A stretch of DNA of 21,469 nt from JBGPIK01 sp041484845 (lineage in GTDB: Bacteria; Desulfobacterota; Binatia; UBA9968). The notes beneath the pieces were generated by a model. It searched no databases. It had not been told where the DNA came from and was given only the letters and a program-made list of their open reading frames with translations. Location: assembly GCA_041484845.1 (NCBI GenBank), contig JBGPIK010000069.1:1-21469 (forward strand), in the 5' to 3' direction. This document shows positions 6,117-13,775 of the stretch, piece by piece (within the stretch, counting starts at the first letter, position 1; each line of letters begins with the position of its first letter). The position numbers were made by a program, and so were the translations under genes.

Positions 6117-8786
6117 CTAAGCTGCCGAGGCTTTCTCGCAGACATCGGCAGTCGCGGTTTTTTGCTCCTCGGCGTGGAACTGAACGGTGAACTTAAGAGC
6201 GGCACCTTTGGGCTCTTTGTCGACAGTCACAATATCGCCGTCTTTGACTTCGCCTTTGAGAATCAATCGGCCCAGCGCGGTTTCGATTTCCTTTTGGATC
6301 AACCGTTTGAGTGGCCGGGCGCCATAATTGGGATCGTACCCCGTAACCGCGAGGTGCTCGCGCGCAGCCTCAGTCATCTGCAGGACGATATGGCGCTCGT
6401 CTAGTCGGCCTTGTAGCCGCTGCAGTTGAATATTCGCGATCGCTTTTAGGTGTTCGCGCGACAGGTTGTGGAACACGACAATCTCGTCGACGCGGTTCAA
6501 GAATTCCGGGCGGAACTCGCGCCGCAGAGCGTCAAGCACCTGCGCCCGCATCGGCGCAAAGGCGGCCGCGTCATCGCGGCCGCGATAGTCGGCGATCAAA
6601 TGGCTCCCAACATTGGAAGTCATGATGACCACCGTGTTTTTGAAATCGACCGTCCGCCCGTGGCCGTCGGTGAGTCGCCCGTCGTCGAGAATTTGCAGCA
6701 AGACATTGAACACATCCTGATGGGCTTTCTCGATTTCGTCGAACAACACGACGGAATAGGGCCGCCGCCGCACCGCTTCGGTAAGCTGGCCACCCTCTTC
6801 GTAACCGACATAGCCCGGCGGCGCGCCGATGAGCCGCGCCACGGTATGCCTCTCCTGGTATTCCGACATATCGAGGCGGACTACATTGTTCTCATCGTCG
6901 AAGAGAAACTCCGCCAAGGCGCGCCCGAGCTCGGTCTTGCCGACTCCAGTGGGGCCCAAGAAGATGAAGGAGCCGATCGGCCGGTTGGGATCTTTGAGCC
7001 CCGAGCGAGCGCGCACGACGGCATCGGCGACCGCATCCACGGCTTCTTCCTGGCCGACGATGCGTTTGTGCAGGTGCTCGGGGAGACGGAGCAGCTTTTC
7101 CTTTTCGCCTTCGAGCAATCTGGATACCGGAATGCCGGTCCAGCGGGAGACCACCGAGGCGATGTCATCCTCATCGACTTCTTGCTTCAGCAACTGCATG
7201 CCGCCGCTTTGGCGCAAGCGTTGCTCCTCGGCTGCCAGTTCACGTTCGAGTTGCGCCAGCTTGCCGTACTTAAGCTCCGCCATGCGGTTCAAGTCGTAAT
7301 CCCGCTCGGCCTGCGCCATGGCGACTTTATTCTTTTCGATTTCCTGCTTGAGGCCGTGCAATCGGCCAATGGCCTGCTTTTCAACTTCCCAGCGGGCGCG
7401 CAGTTGCTCTTGTTCCGCTTTCAACCCCGCCAATTCATTCTCCAGCTTGGCCAGTCGCTCGCGCGAAGGCGAGTCGGTTTCTTTGCGCAGCGCTTCGCGC
7501 TCGATCTCCAGTTGCATGACACGGCGCGAGACCTCGTCCAGTTCCGTCGGCATGGAATCGATCTCGGTGCGCAACTTGGCGGCGGATTCATCCACCAGGT
7601 CGATCGCCTTGTCGGGTAAGAAACGATCGCTAATGTAGCGATGTGACAACACGGCGGCGGTGACGAGAGCGGCATCTTTGATGCGCACGCCATGGTGCAC
7701 CTCGTAGCGTTCTTTAAGGCCGCGCAGAATGGAGATGGTATCCTCGACGCTGGGCTGATCGACCAACACCGGCTGGAAACGCCGCTCCAGCGCACGGTCC
7801 TTCTCGACATATTTGCGGTACTCATCCAACGTGGTCGCGCCAATGCAGTGCAACTCGCCGCGTGCCAGCAGCGGTTTGAGCAAATTCGACGCATCCATTG
7901 CGCCTTCAGCCGCGCCGGCGCCGACAACCGTGTGCAATTCATCGATGAAGAGGATCATATCGCCTTCGGACTCCTGCACCTCCTTGAGAACCGCTTTCAG
8001 CCGTTCTTCAAACTCACCGCGAAACTTGGCACCCGCAATCAACGCGCCCATATCGAGGACGATGAGGCGGCGATTCTTGAGACTCTCCGGCACATCGCCA
8101 CGCACAATCCGCTGTGCCAGTCCTTCGACAATCGCGGTCTTGCCAACACCGGGATCGCCGATCAGCACGGGGTTATTTTTGGTCCGGCGCGACAGCACTT
8201 GGACGATGCGCCGGATCTCGTCATCGCGGCCGATCACGGGATCGAGTTTCCCCTGCCCCGCCAATTGGGTCAGATCCCGACCGTACCGCTCCAGCGCTTG
8301 ATAGGTGGCCTCGGGATTGGGCGAAGTTACACGCTGGCTGCCGCGGATTTTTCTGATCGCGGCCAGGAGTCGCTCACGAGTCAACCCCAGTGATCGTAGT
8401 AGTTGCCCCATCGCACCGCGCTCGTCGGCGAGCATGGCGAGGAGCACGTGCTCGACGCTGACATACTCGTCCTTGAGAGCCTTGGCCTCGTCTTCGGCCT
8501 GGGCCAGAAGCCGCGCCAAGCGCTGGGTGAAATAGACCTGCTGCGCCTCCATGCCCGGCCCGGACACTTGGGCCATCGCGTTGAGTTCCTGTTCCACCCG
8601 TTCGCGCACGGCACTAGGGGCAATGCCGGCCGCGGCCAGACATCCGGCGGCCAAGCCATCCGCTTCTGCCAACAGCGCCGCCAAAAGATGCACTGCGTCT
8701 ATGCCTTGGTGATTGCGGCGCACAGCCAACTCTTGTGCCCGCCGTAATGCTTCTTGAGATTGTTCCGTGAATCGATTGAGATCCAT
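6117..8786 (-). CDS. clpB: ClpB disaggregase (AAA+ chaperone, Hsp104 family)
   Basis: This 889-residue cytosolic AAA+ protein disaggregates stress-damaged proteins together with DnaK. Domains in order: Clp N-terminal repeats (about 1-145); first AAA module with Walker A GDPGVGKT (210-217), pore loop AGAKFRGEFEERLK (251-264, aromatic Phe where E. coli has Tyr) and Walker B ILFIDELHT; the long coiled-coil middle domain (about 405-530) that defines ClpB; second AAA module with Walker A GPTGVGKT (611-618), pore loop GYVGYEEGG and Walker B VVLFDEIEKAH; and a C-terminal ClpB D2-small domain. Length is normal for the family (about 860-890). The start ATG 8786 has only a weak GGGAC element upstream. 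The mRNA leader contains an 8-bp inverted repeat. No HrcA (CIRCE) site is recognisable. Confidence 0.98.
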   Translation of the reverse strand: MDLNRFTEQSQEALRRAQELAVRRNHQGIDAVHLLAALLAEADGLAAGCLAAAGIAPSAVRERVEQELNAMAQVSGPGMEAQQVYFTQRLARLLAQAEDEAKALKDEYVSVEHVLLAMLADERGAMGQLLRSLGLTRERLLAAIRKIRGSQRVTSPNPEATYQALERYGRDLTQLAGQGKLDPVIGRDDEIRRIVQVLSRRTKNNPVLIGDPGVGKTAIVEGLAQRIVRGDVPESLKNRRLIVLDMGALIAGAKFRGEFEERLKAVLKEVQESEGDMILFIDELHTVVGAGAAEGAMDASNLLKPLLARGELHCIGATTLDEYRKYVEKDRALERRFQPVLVDQPSVEDTISILRGLKERYEVHHGVRIKDAALVTAAVLSHRYISDRFLPDKAIDLVDESAAKLRTEIDSMPTELDEVSRRVMQLEIEREALRKETDSPSRERLAKLENELAGLKAEQEQLRARWEVEKQAIGRLHGLKQEIEKNKVAMAQAERDYDLNRMAELKYGKLAQLERELAAEEQRLRQSGGMQLLKQEVDEDDIASVVSRWTGIPVSRLLEGEKEKLLRLPEHLHKRIVGQEEAVDAVADAVVRARSGLKDPNRPIGSFIFLGPTGVGKTELGRALAEFLFDDENNVVRLDMSEYQERHTVARLIGAPPGYVGYEEGGQLTEAVRRRPYSVVLFDEIEKAHQDVFNVLLQILDDGRLTDGHGRTVDFKNTVVIMTSNVGSHLIADYRGRDDAAAFAPMRAQVLDALRREFRPEFLNRVDEIVVFHNLSREHLKAIANIQLQRLQGRLDERHIVLQMTEAAREHLAVTGYDPNYGARPLKRLIQKEIETALGRLILKGEVKDGDIVTVDKEPKGAALKFTVQFHAEEQKTATADVCEKASAA

Positions 8787-8810
8787 GACGATAAGTCCCG
8801 TTTTACGTTT

Positions 8811-8846
8811 CGCTGGCGATGCTTCTCACAAATGAATACGCCAGCG
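8811..8846 (-). promoter_or_regulatory. Inverted repeat in the clpB mRNA leader
   Basis: Arms 8811-8818 (CGCTGGCG) and 8839-8846 (CGCCAGCG) are perfectly complementary over 8 bp with a 20-base loop. The downstream arm ends 24 bases before the clpB start. It is not followed by T residues. It could be an RNA structure influencing translation or a repressor site; nothing in the sequence decides between them. Confidence 0.35.
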
Positions 8847-8889
8847 CGCAATTTTCCCATGCGTGCAAAGAACGCGGCAAAACAAATGC

Positions 8890-8901
8890 ATTAGCGCTAA
8901 T
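8890..8901. promoter_or_regulatory. 12-bp perfect palindrome in the clpB/dksA-BON divergent region
   Basis: ATTAGCGCTAAT is perfectly palindromic and lies about 140 bases upstream of the dksA-BON -24 element and 104 bases upstream of the clpB start. It resembles half of a CIRCE element only superficially, because the 9-base spacer is missing. It is a candidate operator or activator site. Confidence 0.3.
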
Positions 8902-8982
8902 AACCCGCTTCAACAGATCGCCTTTGTTAATCGAACAACCTTAGTTCCAACCCTGATTTAATTGATTCCGCCTGGAAGGGCC

Positions 8983-8997
8983 GCACAAACCGTACCA
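8983..8997 (-). promoter_or_regulatory. Weaker sigma-54-like promoter facing clpB
   Basis: On the minus strand the site reads TGGTACGGTTTGTGC. GG and GC are correctly spaced and TGGTACG is close to consensus, but the -12 element is GTGC rather than TTGC. The leader to clpB would be about 185 bases. The dksA-BON site at 9040-9054 is itself nearly palindromic (TGGCA-N7-TGCCA) and also offers a minus-strand GG-N10-GC match. Confidence 0.35.
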
Positions 8998-9039
8998 AGG
9001 AAATTCGGCAATTTTGCGAGGATGGAATCCCTCCGTCGC

Positions 9040-9054
9040 TGGCATGTGCTTTGC
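9040..9054 (+). promoter_or_regulatory. Sigma-54 promoter for dksA-BON and the helix-hairpin-helix gene
   Basis: TGGCATGTGCTTTGC matches the RpoN consensus TGGCAYR-N4-TTGC. Predicted transcription start is near 9066, about 16 bases before ATG 9082, which leaves the GAGGTGAA ribosome-binding site (9071-9078) just inside the transcript. This tight fit supports the call. Confidence 0.7.
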
Positions 9055-9081
9055 CAGAGAGCCTATGCATGAGGTGAAGTC

Positions 9082-9861
9082 ATGGAAAAAGAACATCTGG
9101 ATTTGGATTCATTACAGCAACGCCTACGCGAGCGGCGTGATCACTTTCTACGGGAGTTCCGCAGAGGCGAACAAGGCTTAGACGTTATTGCCGAGGAGCG
9201 CGAAAGCGAACTGGAAGAGCACGCCCAGGAAGAACAAACCGCGCGACTTTTGACTCGTCTCGACGAGCAGACGCTGCGCGCTGTCAAGGAAATTGACGCG
9301 GCCCTGCAAAAAATCTTGGACGGCGCCTATGGCAAATGTGAGGCCTGTCACAAGCCGATTTCGATTGCCCGTCTACGCAGTTTACCCGAGGCGCGTTTCT
9401 GTCGCAGCTGCGCCGCGCGCAATGAGGTTCAGCCAATCGCCGCCCGCGCGGTGTCTGGGGCACCGGCCGCCGCCCCGGTGGCGGCAGATCTGCACCTGCT
9501 CAGCGACAACGAGTTGACCGAAGAAATTAGAGAGGCCCTTAAGGAAGACGGCCGGATCGACATGGAAGAGATGCACGTCGTCTGCCGCAGGGGCGCGGTC
9601 TATCTATCCGGTACCGTGCCTAGCGAGGCGGAACACCAGATCCTGCTACACACCTTGACCGATGTTATGGGCTTTAAAGAAATCATCGACCATCTGCAGG
9701 TGGAAGCGCTGCTCTGGCAGACCGAAAAGCGTGCTAGAGAAGTTGGTCCGGAGATAATCACGCGCTGGCAAGAACCGCCGGGTACCGAAGATATTGCCGA
9801 AAGTGCCGAAGAGGACAAGGAATTCGTAGCGCCGGCAAAGCCAACGCCCAGTGAAGAATGA
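9082..9861 (+). CDS. DksA/TraR-type zinc-finger protein fused to a BON domain
   Basis: The 259-residue protein has three parts. Residues 5-80 are a charged helical coiled coil as in DksA/TraR proteins. Residues 84-112 form a four-cysteine zinc finger (Cys86, Cys89, Cys107, Cys110; GKCEACHKPI ... ARFCRSCA). After an Ala/Pro linker (about 117-135), residues 142-206 form a BON domain, with DNELTEEIREAL, the short turn GAVYLSGTVPSEAEHQ and a helix ending DHLQV. The tail is acidic. DksA-type proteins bind in the RNA polymerase secondary channel and retune transcription with ppGpp; BON domains usually bind membranes or ligands, so the combination is unusual. A strong ribosome-binding site (GAGGTGAA) precedes ATG 9082. 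The next gene starts 26 bases after the stop and is probably cotranscribed. Confidence 0.88.
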   Translation: MEKEHLDLDSLQQRLRERRDHFLREFRRGEQGLDVIAEERESELEEHAQEEQTARLLTRLDEQTLRAVKEIDAALQKILDGAYGKCEACHKPISIARLRSLPEARFCRSCAARNEVQPIAARAVSGAPAAAPVAADLHLLSDNELTEEIREALKEDGRIDMEEMHVVCRRGAVYLSGTVPSEAEHQILLHTLTDVMGFKEIIDHLQVEALLWQTEKRAREVGPEIITRWQEPPGTEDIAESAEEDKEFVAPAKPTPSEE

Positions 9862-9887
9862 GCGAACGACTAATCTAGGCGACGAAC

Positions 9888-10841
9888 ATGGGAAACAGTT
9901 CGGCTGGGAAAAATCTGAATTTGCGCATTGCGCGCCGGCTTGAAGAAGTAGCGCAGATACTTGAGGCACAGGGAGGCAATCCTTTTCGGGTGCAGGCCTA
10001 CCGGCATGCCGCTGAGACGCTACGGCATCTTCCACGTCCCGCCGAAGAAATTCTCCGCCAAGAAGGGGAGCCGGGCTTGCGCAAGCTCCCCGGTATCGGC
10101 GAAAGGCTGGCGCGATCCATTGCGACATTAATAATCACGGGAAGACTGCCGATGCTGGATCGGCTACGGGGCGAAAGCGATTCGGCTTCACTACTCGCCT
10201 CTGTACCGGGAATCGGCAAGGGTTTAGCCGCGCGGCTGCACCATGATCTCGGCATCGATTCCTTAGAACAACTTGAGACGGCCGCCCATGATGGACGGTT
10301 AAGAGATATCGCTGGGATCGGAGACAAACGAGTCGCCGGGATTATCGATTCCCTTTCGGCTCGCCTAGGCCGTGTTCGACCGTTACGGGTGACGCGAAAG
10401 AACGCGCAACCTTCCGTAGCTGAAATACTAGACGTCGACCGTGAATATCGGGAAAAGGCGACGGCCCGCGCGTTGCCGACGATTGCGCCGCGCCGCTTCA
10501 ATCCGAATCGGGAGGCCTGGCTGCCAATCCTGCATTCAAAAAGAGGCGATCGGCACTATATGGCACTATTTTCTAACACAGCTCGCGCGCACCAAATGGC
10601 CAAAACGAGAGACTGGGTCGTGCTCTACTACGATGGACGGGATGGGGAACAACAGTGCACGGTGATCACGAGCCAACGAGGGCCACTGACAGGCAAGCGA
10701 ATCGTGCGGGGAAGAGAAAACGAATGTTTGGAATACTATAAGCAATCGGAAGCTCCGGGCGTAGAGGCTGACACCACACACCAGGCCCCCCAAGAGCTGA
10801 CATCTACTGTCTATGAAACATATTCCATACCGCCGCAGTGA
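9888..10841 (+). CDS. PolX-like helix-hairpin-helix DNA-binding protein without polymerase domain
   Basis: The 317-residue protein begins like bacterial/archaeal family X DNA polymerases. An 8-kDa-type N-terminal domain (10-60) contains NLRIARRLEEVAQILEAQGG and NPFRVQAYRHAAETLRHLP. It is followed by three helix-hairpin-helix motifs: LPGIGERLA (67-75), VPGIGKGLA (106-114) and IAGIGDKRV (141-149). The polymerase palm and PHP nuclease are absent. Instead residues 195-285 form a separate conserved-looking region (RRFNPNREAWLPILHSKRGD, then HYMALFSNTARAH, VVLYYDGRDGEQQCTVITS) that I cannot assign. Such stand-alone proteins probably bind nicked or gapped DNA. AGGCGA precedes ATG 9888. The last 38 bases overlap the end of the convergent membrane-protein gene. 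Confidence 0.85.
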   Translation: MGNSSAGKNLNLRIARRLEEVAQILEAQGGNPFRVQAYRHAAETLRHLPRPAEEILRQEGEPGLRKLPGIGERLARSIATLIITGRLPMLDRLRGESDSASLLASVPGIGKGLAARLHHDLGIDSLEQLETAAHDGRLRDIAGIGDKRVAGIIDSLSARLGRVRPLRVTRKNAQPSVAEILDVDREYREKATARALPTIAPRRFNPNREAWLPILHSKRGDRHYMALFSNTARAHQMAKTRDWVVLYYDGRDGEQQCTVITSQRGPLTGKRIVRGRENECLEYYKQSEAPGVEADTTHQAPQELTSTVYETYSIPPQ

Positions 10842-11067
10842 TAACCCCCAGGATGAACCACAAGACAAAAACCACGGTGATCAGCAGAGTGGCAGTGACA
10901 AAATCAAAAGCAGCGATCTTGTAGGGCGGCGTTATGAAATGAAGCGTAAAGATAAAATCGATGAACGCCTGCGCCCAACCGACCCACACCAGAAAAGACC
11001 AAAACAGATGCCACACCGCTCCGACTATGCCAAACACTACGCCGACAAGGACTTTATTCGTTTTCAT
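10804..11067 (-). CDS. Small two-helix inner-membrane protein of unknown function
   Basis: This 87-residue protein is strongly hydrophobic. Its two long membrane segments are about residues 6-32 (VLVGVVFGIVGAVWHLFWSF and on) and 52-80 (FDFVTATLLITVVFVLWFIL and on), with a short loop containing LHFITPPYKI and a basic HRQ end. I recognise this as a recurrent small membrane protein but know no assigned function. GGAGGG lies 8 bases before ATG 11067, a strong ribosome-binding site, and GTG 11070 is a less likely start. It follows the DUF2950 gene by 76 bases and is probably cotranscribed. Its 3' end overlaps the convergent helix-hairpin-helix gene by 38 bases. Confidence 0.75.
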   Translation of the reverse strand: MKTNKVLVGVVFGIVGAVWHLFWSFLVWVGWAQAFIDFIFTLHFITPPYKIAAFDFVTATLLITVVFVLWFILGVITAAVWNMFHRQ

Positions 11068-11143
11068 CACTCGGACCCTCCATCGACCTCTGCAACCGAT
11101 CGCTTTCTCCTAATCACAGAAGCGTGGCAAAGCTGATGCGCTT

Positions 11144-12133
11144 CTATTCTTTCACGAGCTTCCAACTCGGATCCGGATTGTATTCTGTCATGGCACCCGC
11201 GATCTGCGCCGTCTTTGGACCAAGATTCTTTTGATAGATGCGCCCTTGCTGGTTAACGATAAACGTCATCACACCTGAGCTTCCCCATTTGTCGGGATAA
11301 GCGACCAGAGCGTGGCCGGCAATCATGTTGCCGTTGATGATATAGCTGTATTTTCCTCCAGGGGCATGAGCCCCCTGCCGCGTAAGGATTTTGAAATAGT
11401 ACCCGTGATACGGGGCGTGCTGCGGGGCCGAGCTATCGTCTTTCCGTCCGTAGCCTTCAGAACGAGCGGCGGCGACCAGGCTGCCTAACGGACTCGGTCT
11501 CTCGCCCTCGGCAGTCTCCCAGTACAGTCCGTCCCTCTTTCCCGGTGAGCTGATGAACTTTTGCGCGTACTCGGCCACGCCGTCCTTATCTGCGCCCGCT
11601 TCGGTGAAATACTGCCATTGGGCCAGAACATAGGCGCGCGCGGTGAGGATCGCCGACAACTCATTCTCTCCGATTCTCCGATTCAAAATTTCCTCTAGAC
11701 CCGCCCGAGTGTCGAACCGCCACCGGTTCTCCTCTATGACAATCGGGATCGGAAAGGGCCAATTGCGCTCGCCGATTGTAAGGGTAAACTTCGCTTCATT
11801 CACGCGCTCTAGTTTGGCGGATTTTTCAACCGCGGAGGCGAATTGATCCATCTCGCGATTTTCCTGTACCGGATCTCCGGAGAACAATTGTTGTAAAGCG
11901 CCGACGCCGAAGATCTCTCCGAACGCGGCGCGATTTTTTGCCTTCGCCGCATCCACGAGCGTCTTCATGGCCTCTTCCGGAGTTGCGAAGAGTACTTGTT
12001 TCTCCGCTTGCTGCTGGGCGGTAGCGGCCGGAGTGCTGCGGGAAAGGACTCCAGACAGAAACACCAAGAACACCAAAACTGCACACACGCTTTTGCGACG
12101 ATCGAATGCGTTTGCTCGCCATGCGTTCTCCAT
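11144..12133 (-). CDS. DUF2950 family exported protein
   Basis: The 329-residue protein has a basic N-terminus and hydrophobic core (RRKSVCAVLVFLVFLSGVLS), then an Ala/Gln-rich stretch, which suggests a signal peptide and periplasmic location. The rest matches DUF2950: FATPEEAMKTLVDAAKAKN, LFSGDPVQENREM, NRWRFDTRAGLEEILNRRIG, ENELSAILTARAYVLAQ, HGYYFKILTRQG and YPDKWGSSGVMTFIVNQQG, with NPDPSW near the end. Its function is unknown. ATG 12133 is preferred because it places the signal peptide normally. The frame extends upstream to a GTG at 12250 that touches the DUF3300 stop, so translational coupling is possible, but the extra 39 residues look non-native. It follows the DUF3300 gene, a pairing seen in many genomes. 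Confidence 0.88.
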   Translation of the reverse strand: MENAWRANAFDRRKSVCAVLVFLVFLSGVLSRSTPAATAQQQAEKQVLFATPEEAMKTLVDAAKAKNRAAFGEIFGVGALQQLFSGDPVQENREMDQFASAVEKSAKLERVNEAKFTLTIGERNWPFPIPIVIEENRWRFDTRAGLEEILNRRIGENELSAILTARAYVLAQWQYFTEAGADKDGVAEYAQKFISSPGKRDGLYWETAEGERPSPLGSLVAAARSEGYGRKDDSSAPQHAPYHGYYFKILTRQGAHAPGGKYSYIINGNMIAGHALVAYPDKWGSSGVMTFIVNQQGRIYQKNLGPKTAQIAGAMTEYNPDPSWKLVKE

Positions 12134-12246
12134 ACCGTTAGCCCTTTCGTGTTTGAGATCTCTCGCCTTTCTCTCGGGTATGTGATCGGCTGCGCCGGCC
12201 CCGGGAATTCCAATCACGCAAGTCTGAGTGGTGCTCGCTCCAATCA

Positions 12247-13548
12247 TCACCGCCTCCCCGGCGCGGAAGGCATCGGGCGAGGGGCCGGCGGACGAGGAGC
12301 AATGGTTGGACGGGCCGTAGGCGGCTGACTCACCCGGCTCCTACTCTCTTGTCCACGTTGGCTAGCGGCGCGAGGATCGAGAACGCTCCCGCTGCCACCG
12401 AATACCGTTTGGGGAGGCCGTTGAATATCTCTCGGCGCTTGTTGGGGTGCCGGCCGCACAACCTGGGGCGGTCGAGTGGATGGCGCCGGTATCGGCTGCA
12501 CCGGCTGCGGTCTCGTTTGCGTGGGCGGCGGCCGCTTTTCCCGTGCCGCTGGTTCTTGCGCGGGCGCTCGCCCATGGTAGGCGTCAAGTCTCGGGTCAGT
12601 GACGTCCAGGTTGCGCCTGATGATCTTGTTACCTGCGTTGGGATTGCCGGTGTCGGGCCGCTTGTCGCGGATTAAGTTGTTGTAATTCACATCGCGATGA
12701 ACGCTGCTGTAGCGATTGAGATTAATATAATCTACGTGGCGGTGAATGATATTTCGGTTGATTTGGATATTGGCATAGCGGCTGTTGATGTAGATGTTGG
12801 TGATGTGAATGATCGGACGGCTGCGTGCGATCCAACCGCTACCGAGCCAGCCATGATAGTAAATACGATGCCGATGCCAGTCGCAGTCGTGGTTCAGCCA
12901 CGCCCCGATAGGGAACGGTGGACCAAAAAAGATAACGCTCGCCGGATATAACCCCAAATACGATCCAGGCCCGAAATAAACGATATTCGGGTCGTACGTC
13001 GGGACGTAGATGTACTGGGGTCGCGCGGGGACAATATTGATATCGTCGCCATCCACGTCCACCAGTTGCTGCTCGTTGGTGACTAGATTACCGGCCGAAT
13101 GAGCGAGCGCGCGCAGGCGCTGGATTGACGTCATCACGTCAGTGGACTGGTAAACGTAAGCCTGGCCCACCGACGTGGTCCAATCGATCTGATCGCTCAT
13201 CATGTAAAGAACAGAAGGGTAATGAGCGACGGCTTTGACGCTCACGTCCCATGGTTGATCGTCGATCGCGTTTGTATCGTTATAAGCGCGCATCCATCGC
13301 GCCGCCTCATCAACCTGATCCACAAAAGTTGCGGCGAGCAAAACCTGAGCTAATAGCGGGTCGGGATAGAGCGCGATCGGAGCCAACAGGTTATCGAGTT
13401 GCTCTGGAGAAAAGGGCTCAGCCGACGAGTATTCTTGAGCTTGTACCGTTGCGCTAACCAGCAACTCTCTTGAAGTCCCCACCCACCCAAAGAGAAGCGC
13501 CAAAGCTTCGATAGTGATGCCGAGTGAAACGACCAGCCATTTCTTCAT
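12247..13548 (-). CDS. DUF3300 family secreted protein with proline-rich tail
   Basis: This 433-residue protein has an N-terminal signal peptide (MKKWLVVSLGITIEALALLF and on, with likely cleavage after VQAQ). The DUF3300 core starts near FSPEQLDNLLAPIALYPDPL, then LLAQVLLAATFVDQVDEAAR, WDVSVKAVAHYPSVLYMM and PQYIYVPTYDPNIVY. Beyond the core lie an Asn/Ile/Arg-rich segment (INSRYANIQINRNIIHRHVD) and a long Pro/Arg/Gln-rich low-complexity tail. Function is unknown; it is exported, perhaps envelope-associated. ATG 13548 follows AGGAGAG by 7 bases; the longer frame from 13578 has no such site. It is the first gene of a minus-strand unit with DUF2950 and the small membrane protein. I found no sigma-54-like site upstream, unlike most neighbours. 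Confidence 0.9.
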   Translation of the reverse strand: MKKWLVVSLGITIEALALLFGWVGTSRELLVSATVQAQEYSSAEPFSPEQLDNLLAPIALYPDPLLAQVLLAATFVDQVDEAARWMRAYNDTNAIDDQPWDVSVKAVAHYPSVLYMMSDQIDWTTSVGQAYVYQSTDVMTSIQRLRALAHSAGNLVTNEQQLVDVDGDDINIVPARPQYIYVPTYDPNIVYFGPGSYLGLYPASVIFFGPPFPIGAWLNHDCDWHRHRIYYHGWLGSGWIARSRPIIHITNIYINSRYANIQINRNIIHRHVDYINLNRYSSVHRDVNYNNLIRDKRPDTGNPNAGNKIIRRNLDVTDPRLDAYHGRAPAQEPAAREKRPPPTQTRPQPVQPIPAPSTRPPQVVRPAPQQAPRDIQRPPQTVFGGSGSVLDPRAASQRGQESRSRVSQPPTARPTIAPRPPAPRPMPSAPGRR

Positions 13549-13666
13549 TTTGTTCTCTCCTGGATGACGCTGGACCAAAACAGACTGACTACCACCGCCG
13601 AGTCTCGCCGCAATGAAGGACTCTCAGCCGTTTCGAATTCGATAAGGCGCCGCTTCTCTCCGCTCG

Positions 13667-13691
13667 CCACTTGCATGTCTGTAACAAGTGG
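13667..13691. promoter_or_regulatory. Inverted repeat upstream of the DUF3300 gene
   Basis: CCACTTG (13667-13673) and CAAGTGG (13685-13691) form a perfect 7-bp inverted repeat with an 11-base spacer, about 120 bases upstream of the DUF3300 start. It could be an operator. No clear -35/-10 pair was found nearby. Confidence 0.25.
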
Positions 13692-13742
13692 TCGCAATGC
13701 CGCCTGGCGAAGAGTTCCAACCATAAGTTGGGTGTTTTTCGA

Positions 13743-13775
13743 AAAAGGGCGCCTGCGTTTATCAGACGCCCTTTT
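13743..13775 (-). terminator. Rho-independent terminator overlapping the rpoZ stop codon
   Basis: Minus-strand arms AAAAGGGCGTCTG (13763-13775) and CAGGCGCCCTTTT (13743-13755) pair over 13 bp with a single G-U, a 7-base loop and a T-run. The 5' arm is made from the last codons of rpoZ and the stop lies in the loop. Confidence 0.85.

Noticed and set aside
6450..7619. 389-codon open frame on the plus strand opposite clpB
   Set aside because: It is the antisense of the well-conserved ClpB reading frame, a usual by-product of GC-biased codon use, with no ribosome-binding site or recognisable domain.
8890..8901. ATTAGCGCTAAT as a CIRCE (HrcA) element
   Set aside because: CIRCE needs TTAGCACTC-N9-GAGTGCTAA; here the halves abut without the spacer and the outer bases differ.
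13633..13660. TTTCGAATTCGA as a tRNA T-loop
   Set aside because: No matching acceptor stem, D-arm or anticodon arm can be built around it.
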